A stretch of 42,327 nt of DNA from Chloroflexota bacterium (GCA_002746795.1 PDQY01000038.1:1-42327); one strand, 5' to 3'. Counted from the first letter of the stretch, positions 7,770 through 16,308 are shown. The notes: a model not told the origin generated them from the sequence alone. Program-made: numbers and translations.

Positions 7770-9887
7770 ATGTCAGATACGCTAACAGGCCAAACCATAA
7801 GCAAATACCAAATTCTTGAAAAACTAGGCCGTGGCGGCATGGCTGAGGTCTACAAAGCTTATCAAGAAAATTTAGACCGTTACGTCGCCATTAAGTTTAT
7901 GCACGCCTTCTTGGTCAGCGAACAAGATTTTCTGCAACGATTCAAACGTGAAGCGCGGGCAATGGCAGCCATGAATCATCCCAATATTGTGGGCGTCTTC
8001 GACTTTGATGCTTACAAGGAAGATTCTTACTATTTGGTGATGGAATACATTGCTGGTGGCACTCTCAAGCAGCGTTTAGAACAATTAGCCCAAGAACAAG
8101 AAGGAATGTCCCTCAACAAATCCATTCAAATTAGCTATCAAGTCGCTGACGCATTAGATTATGCCCATAATCGAGGCATGATCCATCGTGATATCAAGCC
8201 AGCCAATATCATGCTGGATGACAATGACAAGGCGCTGTTGACAGATTTTGGCATTGTCAAGATGATGGGTGGACAAACTATGGCCTACACCATGACGGGC
8301 GCTTTGATTGGCACCCCATCATATATGTCCCCAGAGCAAGCGATGGGTGAAGCCGGAGATAAACGCGTCGATATTTATGCGTTAGGGGTTCTGTTGTTTC
8401 AAATGACGACTGGACAACTGCCTTACACAGCCGATACGCCGTTGGCAGTCATTATGAAGCATGTGAATGAGCCGGCACCAGAACCGGCTACCTTTAATCC
8501 CAATGTGCCGATTGGCTTGCAAAATATCATCCTGAAGGCGATGGCCAAAGAGCCTGACAAGCGGTATCAAACTGCGGGTGAAATGGCACAAGATTTACGC
8601 GCTATCCAGCAAGGTTCCCCCCGCGACGCTGCGGTTTTAACAGGCACAACGGCCGTTGTTCCCCAAAGGGATGCAGGGCAAACCCCACCAGCCGGAAGCC
8701 TGGACGACACCAGCCAGGCTGTTACAGCTGCCTCAGCCACCGTGTTTAATCTCGACGCACACATCAACCCTCCCACCTTTGAAGGCGTCCCCTTGCCTGC
8801 CCAGCCACCAGCCGCCACACCACCAACAGAGGTAAAAAAGAAACGCTTTCCCTGGTTGTATGTGAGTATCATCATCTTAACTCTTATTCTTCTCGGGGGA
8901 ACGGCCGTTGTCCTCAACCAGTTTAACCGTAATAATCCCAATGGTGCGGCTGTTAACGTGACGACCACGCCCACACAAACACCAAAACCAAAAGAGACGC
9001 CAGACACAGAAGCCACCATATCAGCTGCTATCTTACTAACGGAAGAAAGCAAGCCGACAGATGAACCAAAAGAAACTGCCGCCACTGCGACTGCTACCTC
9101 CACCGCCACACCATCCAGGACACCAAAGCCGACCATCGATCCCACCGTGGCATTCTTAGAATCCTGCACCATGGATATACTTCTGGTGAACACCTACACC
9201 TACACCAACGAGAACTTTGAGGCAGCGCCAATAGGCCGGAAATTCCCCATCAATTGGGTACTCGAAAATAGCGGTACATGTCCTTGGCCAGAGGGTGCGG
9301 TATGGCTATTTGATAGCGGCGAAGAATTTAGTTTTGACGGGGATCCCATCCCTGTAAAACCTTTAGCGCCAGGCCAACAAACCACCATCTCAACGCAGTT
9401 TACCGCTCCATCTAAAGTCGGTAACTATCAAAGCACCTGGAAACTTGTTGATGCAGAAACGGATGAAACGATAGGCGCCGCCCTGGAATTTACCTTAAAC
9501 ATATATGTTGAAGCTACCAGTACCCCAGCCCCGACAAACACACCGAGCGCACCACCCACAGCTGAGGCCACAGCAACGGTTGAACAACCGCTTGACCTGA
9601 TTTACGTGGTCAACAACTGTGAATATATTGGCAGTGAGTATCGCTGTCAGGTACAAATTACGCCTTATGGCGGCGGCGGCGGCCCTTACACCGTGTTTGT
9701 TTTTGATAACACGCAACCCGCAGAATACAGAGGCTCATTTCCCATTTATCATTTTGCAAAAGCACGCCGGTGCGCTGCCTATAACAATGAAATCGTAGCC
9801 ATTGACGATGCCACAGCCACCCAAATTTCCAGGCAGCTATACATCGATCCAAACAATTACATCCCTGGTGGCTGTGTTGTCCCCTAG
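7770..9887 (+). CDS. Membrane Hanks-type Ser/Thr kinase with extracellular NBR1-like Ig domain
   Basis: 705-aa PknB-like kinase. The cytoplasmic kinase domain (about residues 10-280) has the glycine loop LGRGGMAEVYKA, the Lys in AIKFMH, the catalytic loop MIHRDIKPANIM, the DFG in LTDFGIVKM and GTPSYMSPEQ, so it looks active. A linker leads to a single membrane helix at about 361-383 and a Thr/Pro-rich extracellular stalk. An Ig-like domain of the NBR1 (FW) type follows at about 465-580, with the GTCPWPEGAVWLF signature and APGQQTTISTQF. A last Cys-containing domain occupies about 605-705. The outer part probably senses an envelope ligand. A TATACT box at 7674-7679 suggests the promoter, with a leader of about 85 bases; GGAG lies eight bases before the ATG. 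It ends at a strong terminator. Confidence 0.93.
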   Translation: MSDTLTGQTISKYQILEKLGRGGMAEVYKAYQENLDRYVAIKFMHAFLVSEQDFLQRFKREARAMAAMNHPNIVGVFDFDAYKEDSYYLVMEYIAGGTLKQRLEQLAQEQEGMSLNKSIQISYQVADALDYAHNRGMIHRDIKPANIMLDDNDKALLTDFGIVKMMGGQTMAYTMTGALIGTPSYMSPEQAMGEAGDKRVDIYALGVLLFQMTTGQLPYTADTPLAVIMKHVNEPAPEPATFNPNVPIGLQNIILKAMAKEPDKRYQTAGEMAQDLRAIQQGSPRDAAVLTGTTAVVPQRDAGQTPPAGSLDDTSQAVTAASATVFNLDAHINPPTFEGVPLPAQPPAATPPTEVKKKRFPWLYVSIIILTLILLGGTAVVLNQFNRNNPNGAAVNVTTTPTQTPKPKETPDTEATISAAILLTEESKPTDEPKETAATATATSTATPSRTPKPTIDPTVAFLESCTMDILLVNTYTYTNENFEAAPIGRKFPINWVLENSGTCPWPEGAVWLFDSGEEFSFDGDPIPVKPLAPGQQTTISTQFTAPSKVGNYQSTWKLVDAETDETIGAALEFTLNIYVEATSTPAPTNTPSAPPTAEATATVEQPLDLIYVVNNCEYIGSEYRCQVQITPYGGGGGPYTVFVFDNTQPAEYRGSFPIYHFAKARRCAAYNNEIVAIDDATATQISRQLYIDPNNYIPGGCVVP

Positions 9888-9891
9888 CCAC

Positions 9892-9927
9892 AAAAAAGCC
9901 GCATTCTAATCCAGATGCGGCTTTTTT
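9892..9927. terminator. Strong bidirectional intrinsic terminator
   Basis: Perfect 13-bp inverted repeat (AAAAAAGCCGCAT / ATGCGGCTTTTTT) around a 10-base loop, with T runs on both strands. It separates the Ser/Thr kinase gene (+) from the ThiB-like gene (-). Confidence 0.92.
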
Positions 9928-9972
9928 ATTTAACTCTTTTTATCCGCAGATTTCACGGATGACACAGATTAC

Positions 9973-11073
9973 CTAGCGCAGTACCACTTCTGTCCACGCT
10001 TCAATCCATTCATCTCGATGTGCATCAATTTCTGCTGGATCCACAGATGCGGATTCTTCTGGTATTTGCGCCCAATCTGTAAAAGCTTGAGGGAGTTCCG
10101 CTTTTTGATTTGCTGGGAAAACAAACATGTTCAACGGAATATCTTCTTGGAAACTGGGGGAAAGCAGATAATCCACAAATAATTCTGCCAGTTCACGATG
10201 TTTCGTTCCCTGCAAAATGCCCACAAATTCAATCTGCCGGAAGCACATACCCGAATCTACCAAACTGGCACTAGGAGATTCGTCCACGGGCGGATCAGCG
10301 TAAATAAATTCTGCCGGTGGGCTGCTGGCATATGACACGACTAACGGCCGTTCCCCATCACTAGCCACGGTAAAATGACCATAATAAGCATCTTCCCAGC
10401 CGTTCGTCACCAACACGTCATTGGCACGTAAGTCTGCCCAGAAATCCAGGTAAGTGTAGTCACCTTCGGTGCCAAATTCGCTTATCGTCGCCAATAAAAA
10501 GGCAAGCCCCGGGCTGGAAGTTGCCGGGTTTTCCACAACGAGCAAACTCTCATAGCGCGGGTCTGTTAGGTCACGCAAACTTGCTGGCGCATCAAGATTA
10601 TTCTCAGCCAGCCACGCTTTATCATAGTTGATACACACGTCGCCATAATCGACAGGGAGCAAGGCATTGCTGCTATCTAGTTTCAGAGCATCATCAATGT
10701 CAGCTAAATTGGGAGAGTCATAAGCTTCAAATATCTCAGCAGCCAATGCCCGACCCAAGAATGTATTGTCCACGCCAAAAAACACGTCAGCCAAAGGGTT
10801 ATCTTTGGCCAAAATAGCCTGGTTCAAGGCTGCTCCGGTATCACCAGAAGGCAGCAAAGCAATTTTGACATTATGCTCTTCTTCAAAGGCCAGTAACACT
10901 TCCTCGCTAACGGCAAAGCTATTATGGCTCATCAGGGTAAGCTCCACGGGCTGTTCATCCTCTTCAGGAACGGCCGTTTCTGGCTCAGGCACCTCTTCTG
11001 CGGGGTTTGCCCCCGATGCATCACAAGCCACCAACCACATGCACACCGTCAACAACAATAAAAATTTTTTCAC
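9973..11073 (-). CDS. ThiB-like ABC transporter substrate-binding lipoprotein
   Basis: Extracellular solute-binding lipoprotein of the thiamine-binding (ThiB/TbpA) type, 366 aa. The signal peptide ends in a lipobox (VCMWLVAC, Cys at residue 17), followed by an acidic Pro/Glu linker. The body has features of the ThiB family: LTLMSHNSFAVSEEVL, the segment PLADVFFGVDNTFL, VDYGDVCINYDKAWL and LVVSYASSPPAEF. It starts with GTG. The ribosome-binding site AGAGGTG overlaps the thiN stop, so translation is probably coupled to thiN. The TPP riboswitch upstream of thiN supports thiamine or a precursor as ligand. No permease or ATPase partner follows in the window; they must be encoded elsewhere. Confidence 0.88.
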   Translation of the reverse strand: MKKFLLLLTVCMWLVACDASGANPAEEVPEPETAVPEEDEQPVELTLMSHNSFAVSEEVLLAFEEEHNVKIALLPSGDTGAALNQAILAKDNPLADVFFGVDNTFLGRALAAEIFEAYDSPNLADIDDALKLDSSNALLPVDYGDVCINYDKAWLAENNLDAPASLRDLTDPRYESLLVVENPATSSPGLAFLLATISEFGTEGDYTYLDFWADLRANDVLVTNGWEDAYYGHFTVASDGERPLVVSYASSPPAEFIYADPPVDESPSASLVDSGMCFRQIEFVGILQGTKHRELAELFVDYLLSPSFQEDIPLNMFVFPANQKAELPQAFTDWAQIPEESASVDPAEIDAHRDEWIEAWTEVVLR

Positions 11074-11076
11074 ATT

Positions 11077-11721
11077 TCACCTCTTTTTATGATCCAAAGT
11101 ATGGATACAAAGTAACTGTCCTGAAGCGACATCAACCGTAGCAGAAACGGCCGTCATCACATTGCTCACCCCCCTGGCTTCACCAAAAATCAGCACACTA
11201 TTGGCCAACGGCCAGCGCAACCCAACCGTTGCCCGCACCAAAACATCCCCCCCAATAGGAATCAAAGAAATCGTATCTCCAGGCTGGCCCCAAATCCGGG
11301 ATCTTGCAGTGATCAACCAAGCCCGCTCATATTCTTCAACTAACTGAATCGAGCTATCATGCAAATGAGGATGAGCCAACAGCAATACATTAGCCAACAT
11401 CTGATCCACTCGCCCTCCTAACATCCCAAATAACAAAATATCTTCATCAAATTTCCGGGCATAAAGCAAAGCCAACTCAAGATCCGTCTCATCTTTAACA
11501 GGATCATGGTGCCGCATATCCACAGCACAAGTTTGCAGCCAAGTCAACACCTCTGCTGGCAACGAATCCATATCTCCAATGACAACATCTGGCTGCCATT
11601 GCAGGCGGTAGAGATGGCGGCACCCCCCGTCTGCCGCGATAATAAAAGTCGCTTCCTGCAAAAACGGCCGTGTCCAACAAACATCAGACATTTCACCATT
11701 AGCAAAAATCAACACACTCAT
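11077..11721 (-). CDS. thiN: Thiamine pyrophosphokinase
   Basis: Transfers pyrophosphate from ATP to thiamine to give TPP; 214 aa, normal for the bacterial enzyme. The family signatures are visible: IIAADGGCRHLY near residue 30, VVIGDMDSL, the KDETDLELAL motif that binds Mg and substrate, and GMLGGRVDQMLANVLLL. The start lies 13 bases after the riboswitch terminator hairpin. The gene leads a two-gene operon with the ThiB-like binding protein three bases downstream. This arrangement points to salvage of imported thiamine rather than new synthesis. Confidence 0.93.
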   Translation of the reverse strand: MSVLIFANGEMSDVCWTRPFLQEATFIIAADGGCRHLYRLQWQPDVVIGDMDSLPAEVLTWLQTCAVDMRHHDPVKDETDLELALLYARKFDEDILLFGMLGGRVDQMLANVLLLAHPHLHDSSIQLVEEYERAWLITARSRIWGQPGDTISLIPIGGDVLVRATVGLRWPLANSVLIFGEARGVSNVMTAVSATVDVASGQLLCIHTLDHKKR

Positions 11722-11734
11722 GACACAATCCCAA

Positions 11735-11763
11735 ATAAAAAAGCCACCCTAATTGGGTGGCTC
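11735..11763 (-). terminator. Terminator of the TPP riboswitch expression platform
   Basis: On the minus strand AGCCACCC-AATTA-GGGTGGCT is followed by TTTTTATTT, placed between the TPP aptamer and thiN. It is the likely off-switch when TPP is bound. Confidence 0.85.
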
Positions 11764-11786
11764 GGCAGATTCAAAACAAAACCAAT

Positions 11787-11876
11787 TCCTCCGCCGGCAT
11801 TACCCGGATCAGGTTCACAGGTCGGCAACAAATTTGGTTACCCTCTCAGCCAGGCTAATCCCAGCTCCCTGATAGA
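11787..11876 (-). ncRNA. TPP riboswitch (THI element)
   Basis: On the minus strand the conserved aptamer parts occur in order: GGGAGCTGGG, GGCTGAGAGGG (pyrimidine sensor), GACCTGTGAACCTGATC and CCGGGTAATGCCGGCG (pyrophosphate sensor), ending CGGAGGAA. This is a compact standard THI element. It is followed by a terminator and then thiN-thiB, so TPP is expected to repress both salvage genes. Confidence 0.95.
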
Positions 11877-11883
11877 TTATCAA

Positions 11884-11922
11884 ATTATAATGGCATTATA
11901 ATCATATCCTTGCATTAGGCAA
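11884..11922 (-). promoter_or_regulatory. Promoter of the TPP-controlled thiN operon
   Basis: On the minus strand TTGCCT (11922-11917) and TATAAT (11900-11895) are 16 bases apart. A second TATAAT lies at 11889-11884. Transcription would begin just before the aptamer. Confidence 0.6.
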
Positions 11923-11992
11923 ACTAAGTGAACCGTCTAGAGATAATTCCCCTTTTTACAGATGATCAGATCCCAATAAGCATTTAAGTTTA

Positions 11993-12028
11993 GAAAAATA
12001 AGGGGCATTTACGTGAAGTAAACACCCC
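11993..12028 (-). terminator. Terminator after the decarboxylase/antiporter operon
   Basis: On the minus strand GGGGTGTTTAC-TTCAC-GTAAATGCCCC (11 bp with two G-T pairs) is followed by TTATTTTTC. It ends the operon 30 bases after the antiporter stop. The remaining bases between this hairpin and the thiN promoter show no gene. Confidence 0.75.
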
Positions 12029-12057
12029 CTCGATCAAGCAGTAGTAATATATATTCT

Positions 12058-13473
12058 CTATTTTGCATTCGATAAGTATTGATCTACTTTAGTTTTCCAT
12101 TCAGGTTTAACTTGTTTATTTATGATAAACGGTATTGTAAATAACACTAAAGAAATTACAATAACCGCTATTGCATTATACATACTTGAATATACAAGCG
12201 TTAATATTATTGACCCTACTATAGCAAATAGTAAAACACCTACGATAAATTTAGCTCTGGTATTACTGCCTAAACTAAAAGGTCTATCTAAATCAGGGCT
12301 TTTTTCCCTAAGCTCAATAATACCAATTGCCATAATAACATATGCTGTCGAGTAAAGCACTGAAGTGGCATTTACCAACATTAAAAATGCATTATTTACT
12401 CCAGGGATTAAAAGGTAAAATCCTGCAAATATTGAAATGATAACAGCTTGTGTCAAAACTACGCTTGTAGATATTCCGTGAGAGTTCGTTTTCCAAAAAT
12501 TAAATTTAGGTGGGTACAAACCTCTTCGAGCACTTGAAGTAATAGTCATGCTTGGCCCTACTGACCATGCAGACAATTGAACCAAAACACCCATTATAAC
12601 CATAAGGCTAAATATATTTACCATAATTGTTGGTATGCCTAAAACTTTACAATACAATGCTATTGATTGAGCTATATTATCTAGTTCCATTTTACCTGCC
12701 GGAACTATATTTGATACCATAATTGCATTACCTATATTTAAAATAAATATAAATACTAAAGCTATCATCAGACCTTTGAAGAAACCCTTAACAGGGTCTT
12801 TCAATCTATTGGCATGTACTGCTGACATTTCAATTCCCGTAAATATAAACATTATGGGAGCTAAATACTGAAATACCTTCAAATCAGCTGTATCAGGTAT
12901 TAATTTTGCCGCTTCAAACTGTCCTAAAACACTATTAGGCATTAAACCTACTTTTATTGTGGCCACAATACCTAGCAAAAGCATTGCGATCATAGGAATA
13001 TAAACACCTAACCAAACGCCAATTTGTCCACCAATTTTAGCCATATCAAATTTAAAATTAAGAAGAGTGACAAACCAATAAACTATTATAATAGTCACAA
13101 AAGTAAACATATTGTTTTGACCAAGTTCAGGTTTACCAACGACTATTGCTATAAGTGGAGACAATGCTGATGATATCATAACCATACCTGGAAACATTTG
13201 AACCCACAGCAACCATGATGTAACAAAGCCCCATTTACTACTTAAAGCATTACTATTCCAAGCTTCCATTCCACCTGTCTCACCAGGGTACATTCCAGAG
13301 TATTCTCCAGCTATCATTGATATAGGTAAAGCATAAAAAATCACTGCTATAAGCATAAAACTTAACATTGTCCATCCAGTGGCTGCAACATCTGGAATAT
13401 TCCTTATGCTCATAACTAAAGCACATGTCATTCCTATAAAAGTAAATTCACTTATTTTTAAATTTTTTTTCAT
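12058..13473 (-). CDS. APC-superfamily amino acid/amine antiporter (TyrP/GadC-like)
   Basis: Membrane protein of 471 aa with about 12 hydrophobic segments, of the amino acid-polyamine-organocation superfamily. The N-terminal signature resembles the glutamate:GABA antiporter subgroup (LVMSIRNIPDVAATGW, then EYSGMYPGETGGMEAW). Its place directly downstream of the decarboxylase indicates that it exchanges the amino-acid substrate for the amine product, most likely tyrosine for tyramine. A strong ribosome-binding site (AGAGGTGAT) precedes the ATG. The DNA is much more AT-rich than the flanks: the 60-base row at 12121 has 15 G/C, against 39 in the row at 1381. It lacks the AACGGCCGTT motif. Transfer from a low-GC donor such as a Firmicute is likely. 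Substrate identity is inferred from context. Confidence 0.9.
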   Translation of the reverse strand: MKKNLKISEFTFIGMTCALVMSIRNIPDVAATGWTMLSFMLIAVIFYALPISMIAGEYSGMYPGETGGMEAWNSNALSSKWGFVTSWLLWVQMFPGMVMISSALSPLIAIVVGKPELGQNNMFTFVTIIIVYWFVTLLNFKFDMAKIGGQIGVWLGVYIPMIAMLLLGIVATIKVGLMPNSVLGQFEAAKLIPDTADLKVFQYLAPIMFIFTGIEMSAVHANRLKDPVKGFFKGLMIALVFIFILNIGNAIMVSNIVPAGKMELDNIAQSIALYCKVLGIPTIMVNIFSLMVIMGVLVQLSAWSVGPSMTITSSARRGLYPPKFNFWKTNSHGISTSVVLTQAVIISIFAGFYLLIPGVNNAFLMLVNATSVLYSTAYVIMAIGIIELREKSPDLDRPFSLGSNTRAKFIVGVLLFAIVGSIILTLVYSSMYNAIAVIVISLVLFTIPFIINKQVKPEWKTKVDQYLSNAK

Positions 13474-13573
13474 TTTGCATCACCTCTTTTCAGTCTTGCC
13501 AATGTTTTCACTTTGACATCGTGTGCAGTGATTTACAATTATCTGAGCTATCATGCTTCTATGATGCTATCAG

Positions 13574-15415
13574 TCAAGGCTTTACCAATATTTCATTTAG
13601 TTTTTTTTCTATAGATTCCGTTATTGCTTTTGTATAGTAATCAAAAACTTTATCATCATTTAAATAAGGAGACAGAATACAAGCTCTAAGTAATGTTACT
13701 GAATGAACTCTATTCCATTCTTCTTTGTTTATTCCCATACTTTCAACAAATGGCAATGGTGAGTCACCATACCCGTCATAGTCAAAGATTGTATGAGATG
13801 TGATAAATCTATTATTGTATACATGTCCATCCATATATGATGAATAGTCGTACATTTTTTCATTTAGTTCATTTACTTCAGCCAAATTAGTAGTCCCTTT
13901 AACTTTAAAAGCCCAGTCTACCATATTGAAATCTGGATGATTAAGTGGGAAAACTTCAACCTCCTTTCCCTTTATATTAAATGTAATTCCGCTAATGTAT
14001 TCTCTAAATTTTTGTGCAGCTTCTACTGAAGCGCCTATAAGCTTACCATAGCCTGTAATGTTCAGAGGAAGAACCCTATGAGCTGTCCAAACAGCGGCTG
14101 CAGTTGCTCCAGCTTTTGACCCTTCCAAAATATATGCACCTAAAAGGTTAGGAGCAGACTTCGTATTCTTTTCAAACACGTAAGAGGCAAAGTAGGAAAT
14201 TATATTCCTCATATCCTTATGCTTTATAACTATACCGCCTGCTGCATAAGGTACATATCCCATTTTATGAGGATCTATAGTTACTGATTCAGCATATTTA
14301 ATAGCTTTATAGCCATTATAAACTTCCTCTGAAATTTTTACAGGATACTTAAAAACATCATATTTCTTAAACATTTCATTAAGTTTGTCATATTCAACAT
14401 AGTTGCTATCTTCATCTATAAATAATGTTCTTCCATAACCTCCATAAGCTGCATCTACGTGTAAGTAGAAATATACCCCTTCTTTCATGAGCTTATCTCT
14501 AAGCTCCACTATCTTGTGAACTTCATCAACTTGTCCTTCTTCTGTAGTCCCAACAACAGCCACTACACCTAAGATAGGGGTTTTATTTTCCACGCATTTT
14601 CTGATTTCATCCTCTAAAACATTAACATCCATTCTATAATTTGGATTTACAGGAATATTTACTATATTATCTAAACCTACTCCTGAAATATCCATTGCCT
14701 TTTCCCAAGAATAATGTTTAGTTTGTGGGACAAACCATTTACCTAAATCAGATATATGCTTTCCACTTCTAGAAGATGCAGCTTTTGTTTTATCTATTTC
14801 TTCAGGTGTAAAGGTCTTTAACATGTCCAGGGTTTCTTCAACAGACATGTTTAATAATTCCCATTCGGTTTTACCAGCTACTTTTTCAGGCAAGACATCT
14901 TTAATTGCCAAAGGTATTGATTTAAAACTTCTTGCATACCATAATCCTTCCAAATTAGCTACAGAGCCATCAGCTGATAAGTGCCCCCAACCATTTTCAA
15001 AATCAAATAACTTAGCAAAATCAACTGCAACCTCTGCTTCCATTTGAGATGTTCCCATAGAAGACTCTAAAGCTACATTGTTTGAATTCCAGAGCATAGC
15101 AAAATTATATGCTATGAGCGAAGGCATTAAAGTTTCTGAATTCATATGTCCCCAATAGCGTTCCGATTGCCAAGGAATAGAACCAGATCTAAGCCTTATG
15201 CTTACTTCATTAAGAACAGACTCCATATGTTCAGTAGTTTCTATAAAGTTTTTTGCGTGCTTATCTTCAATCGAGATAGCTTCTAAATCTTCAGGTATAT
15301 AGTTTTCTCTCCAACCAAGATGCTCTTCCATAAGTTTGTTCATAAGTCTTAAGTAGGTATCACCATTCTCAGACTTATCGCCAATAAAAACAGCTTTAAT
15401 ATTTGCACTTTTCAT
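13574..15415 (-). CDS. Pyridoxal-phosphate tyrosine decarboxylase (TyrDC-like)
   Basis: Group II PLP decarboxylase of 613 aa. It closely follows the long bacterial tyrosine decarboxylases as I recall the Enterococcus protein: KAVFIGDKSENGDTYLRL at the start, ERYWGHMNSETLMPSLIAYN, GWGHLSADGSVANLEGLW, VPQTKHYSWEKA, HVDAAYGGYGR and the PLP lysine in SVTIDPHKMGYVPYAAGG. It converts tyrosine (possibly also phenylalanine or DOPA) to the amine and CO2, consuming a proton. I chose the ATG at 15415 because AAGGAAGG lies seven bases upstream; an in-frame ATG at 15445 would place that site inside the gene. The AT-rich codon use is unlike the flanking genes. It forms an operon with the antiporter 100 bases downstream. 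Glutamate decarboxylase is a less likely reading, because the length and these blocks fit TyrDC. Confidence 0.9.
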   Translation of the reverse strand: MKSANIKAVFIGDKSENGDTYLRLMNKLMEEHLGWRENYIPEDLEAISIEDKHAKNFIETTEHMESVLNEVSIRLRSGSIPWQSERYWGHMNSETLMPSLIAYNFAMLWNSNNVALESSMGTSQMEAEVAVDFAKLFDFENGWGHLSADGSVANLEGLWYARSFKSIPLAIKDVLPEKVAGKTEWELLNMSVEETLDMLKTFTPEEIDKTKAASSRSGKHISDLGKWFVPQTKHYSWEKAMDISGVGLDNIVNIPVNPNYRMDVNVLEDEIRKCVENKTPILGVVAVVGTTEEGQVDEVHKIVELRDKLMKEGVYFYLHVDAAYGGYGRTLFIDEDSNYVEYDKLNEMFKKYDVFKYPVKISEEVYNGYKAIKYAESVTIDPHKMGYVPYAAGGIVIKHKDMRNIISYFASYVFEKNTKSAPNLLGAYILEGSKAGATAAAVWTAHRVLPLNITGYGKLIGASVEAAQKFREYISGITFNIKGKEVEVFPLNHPDFNMVDWAFKVKGTTNLAEVNELNEKMYDYSSYMDGHVYNNRFITSHTIFDYDGYGDSPLPFVESMGINKEEWNRVHSVTLLRACILSPYLNDDKVFDYYTKAITESIEKKLNEILVKP

Positions 15416-15595
15416 TGCCATACCTTCCTTATCTATAAATGACACATGAATAAAAAATTTTCAGAGATATTGTCAGACATTGCGGAGTGCCCACTCTTGG
15501 GTCGTATCCACTGGTAAGTTAACAACAGAGTCAGATGATAAATCAGGCAGAATGCGCATCTTACCATCAGCTTACAACATCGCGTGACAGAAATA

Positions 15596-15640
15596 CCCTA
15601 TTATTTTTAACAGGGTCCTCCCTATCAAAAATAACAGGGT
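15596..15640 (-). promoter_or_regulatory. Tandem 21-bp operator-like repeats over the decarboxylase promoter
   Basis: Two 21-base copies start 24 bases apart (15596-15616 and 15620-15640). Both have CCCTAT at one end and AACAGGGT at the other, around a different A/T centre, so each is a near-palindrome. On the minus strand they overlap a plausible promoter: TTGATA (15628-15623), 17 bases, AATAAT (15605-15600). The leader to the decarboxylase start would be about 180 bases. The LuxR-type regulator encoded 48 bases upstream is the obvious candidate ligand. Confidence 0.55.
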
Positions 15641-15687
15641 TCCAGTGCCGGCTCCGACAATCAATGCATTCTCGAACACAGCGATTT

Positions 15688-16308
15688 CTATTGAATAAAT
15701 CCCTGTCTCATGGCCTCTACAACTGCCCCTACTCTCGTTGTAGTTCCCAGCTTGTTGTTGCTTTGTTCCAAATAGTAGCGGACTGTACTCTTTGCTATAT
15801 TCAGTTCCAGTGCAATTTCTCTGTCAGTTTTTTCAGCAGCGATCAATTGCAACACGGTTACTTCCCGTTCCGTTAACTTGTTGCCTTCTTCACTTTTTCG
15901 TGACTGCAAAAGTTGAGACAATAGAATGGAGCTAAACCAAGGCTGCCCAGCCGCAACGGTTTGGATGGCTTCGATTAACTTCTCAGGGGTGTCGCTTTTG
16001 AGAATGGCACCAGCTACGTTCGTTTTCCTGAGCTGTTGCAAGCAAATTTCATTGGGATTATGCAACAGTAGCAAAATTTTTGCTGCTGGACATTGCTGTT
16101 GAATGTTATTGACAATCTCTATACAGGGCGGTTCAACTATATTTAATGCCAACAGAATGACATCGGGCTGGCATTGGCGGTAAAGCTGCCGCAGCTGGTG
16201 AGGACAAACAACCGTCTCAACTAGCGTTATTTCGCTAACTGAGGATAACGCAACGTGGATACCAAGATGTAGTAACTGGTGGCTGTCTGCTAACAATACT
16301 CGAATCAA
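15688..16308 (-). CDS. LuxR/NarL-type regulator with degenerate receiver domain
   Basis: 206-aa protein with an N-terminal receiver-like domain (about 1-120) and a C-terminal LuxR helix-turn-helix (about 142-206: LTEREVTVLQLIAAEKTDRE, then ELNIAKSTVRYYLEQSNNKL). The normal phospho-accepting Asp is replaced by Ala (PDVILLALNI, residue 54), and the paired N-terminal acids are D-S (LLADSHQ) instead of D-D. The conserved Lys remains (AILKSD). It is therefore probably not switched by phosphorylation. It lies directly upstream of the decarboxylase operon in the same direction, and only 8 bases after the IS66 remnant, which may supply or have removed its promoter. A role in controlling the decarboxylase is inferred. 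Confidence 0.88.
   Translation of the reverse strand: MIRVLLADSHQLLHLGIHVALSSVSEITLVETVVCPHQLRQLYRQCQPDVILLALNIVEPPCIEIVNNIQQQCPAAKILLLLHNPNEICLQQLRKTNVAGAILKSDTPEKLIEAIQTVAAGQPWFSSILLSQLLQSRKSEEGNKLTEREVTVLQLIAAEKTDREIALELNIAKSTVRYYLEQSNNKLGTTTRVGAVVEAMRQGFIQ

Noticed and set aside
9942..9970. ATCCG...CGGAT segment with iterated GAT/CAGATT pattern as a regulatory hairpin
   Set aside because: This kind of sequence is common intergenic filler; the stem is only five bases long and has no T run. The terminator just upstream already accounts for transcription ends here.
15595..15640. The CCCTAT/AACAGGGT repeats as a terminator of the LuxR-type gene
   Set aside because: On the minus strand the long arms can pair, but no T run follows, and the tandem arrangement over a -35/-10 pair fits an operator better.
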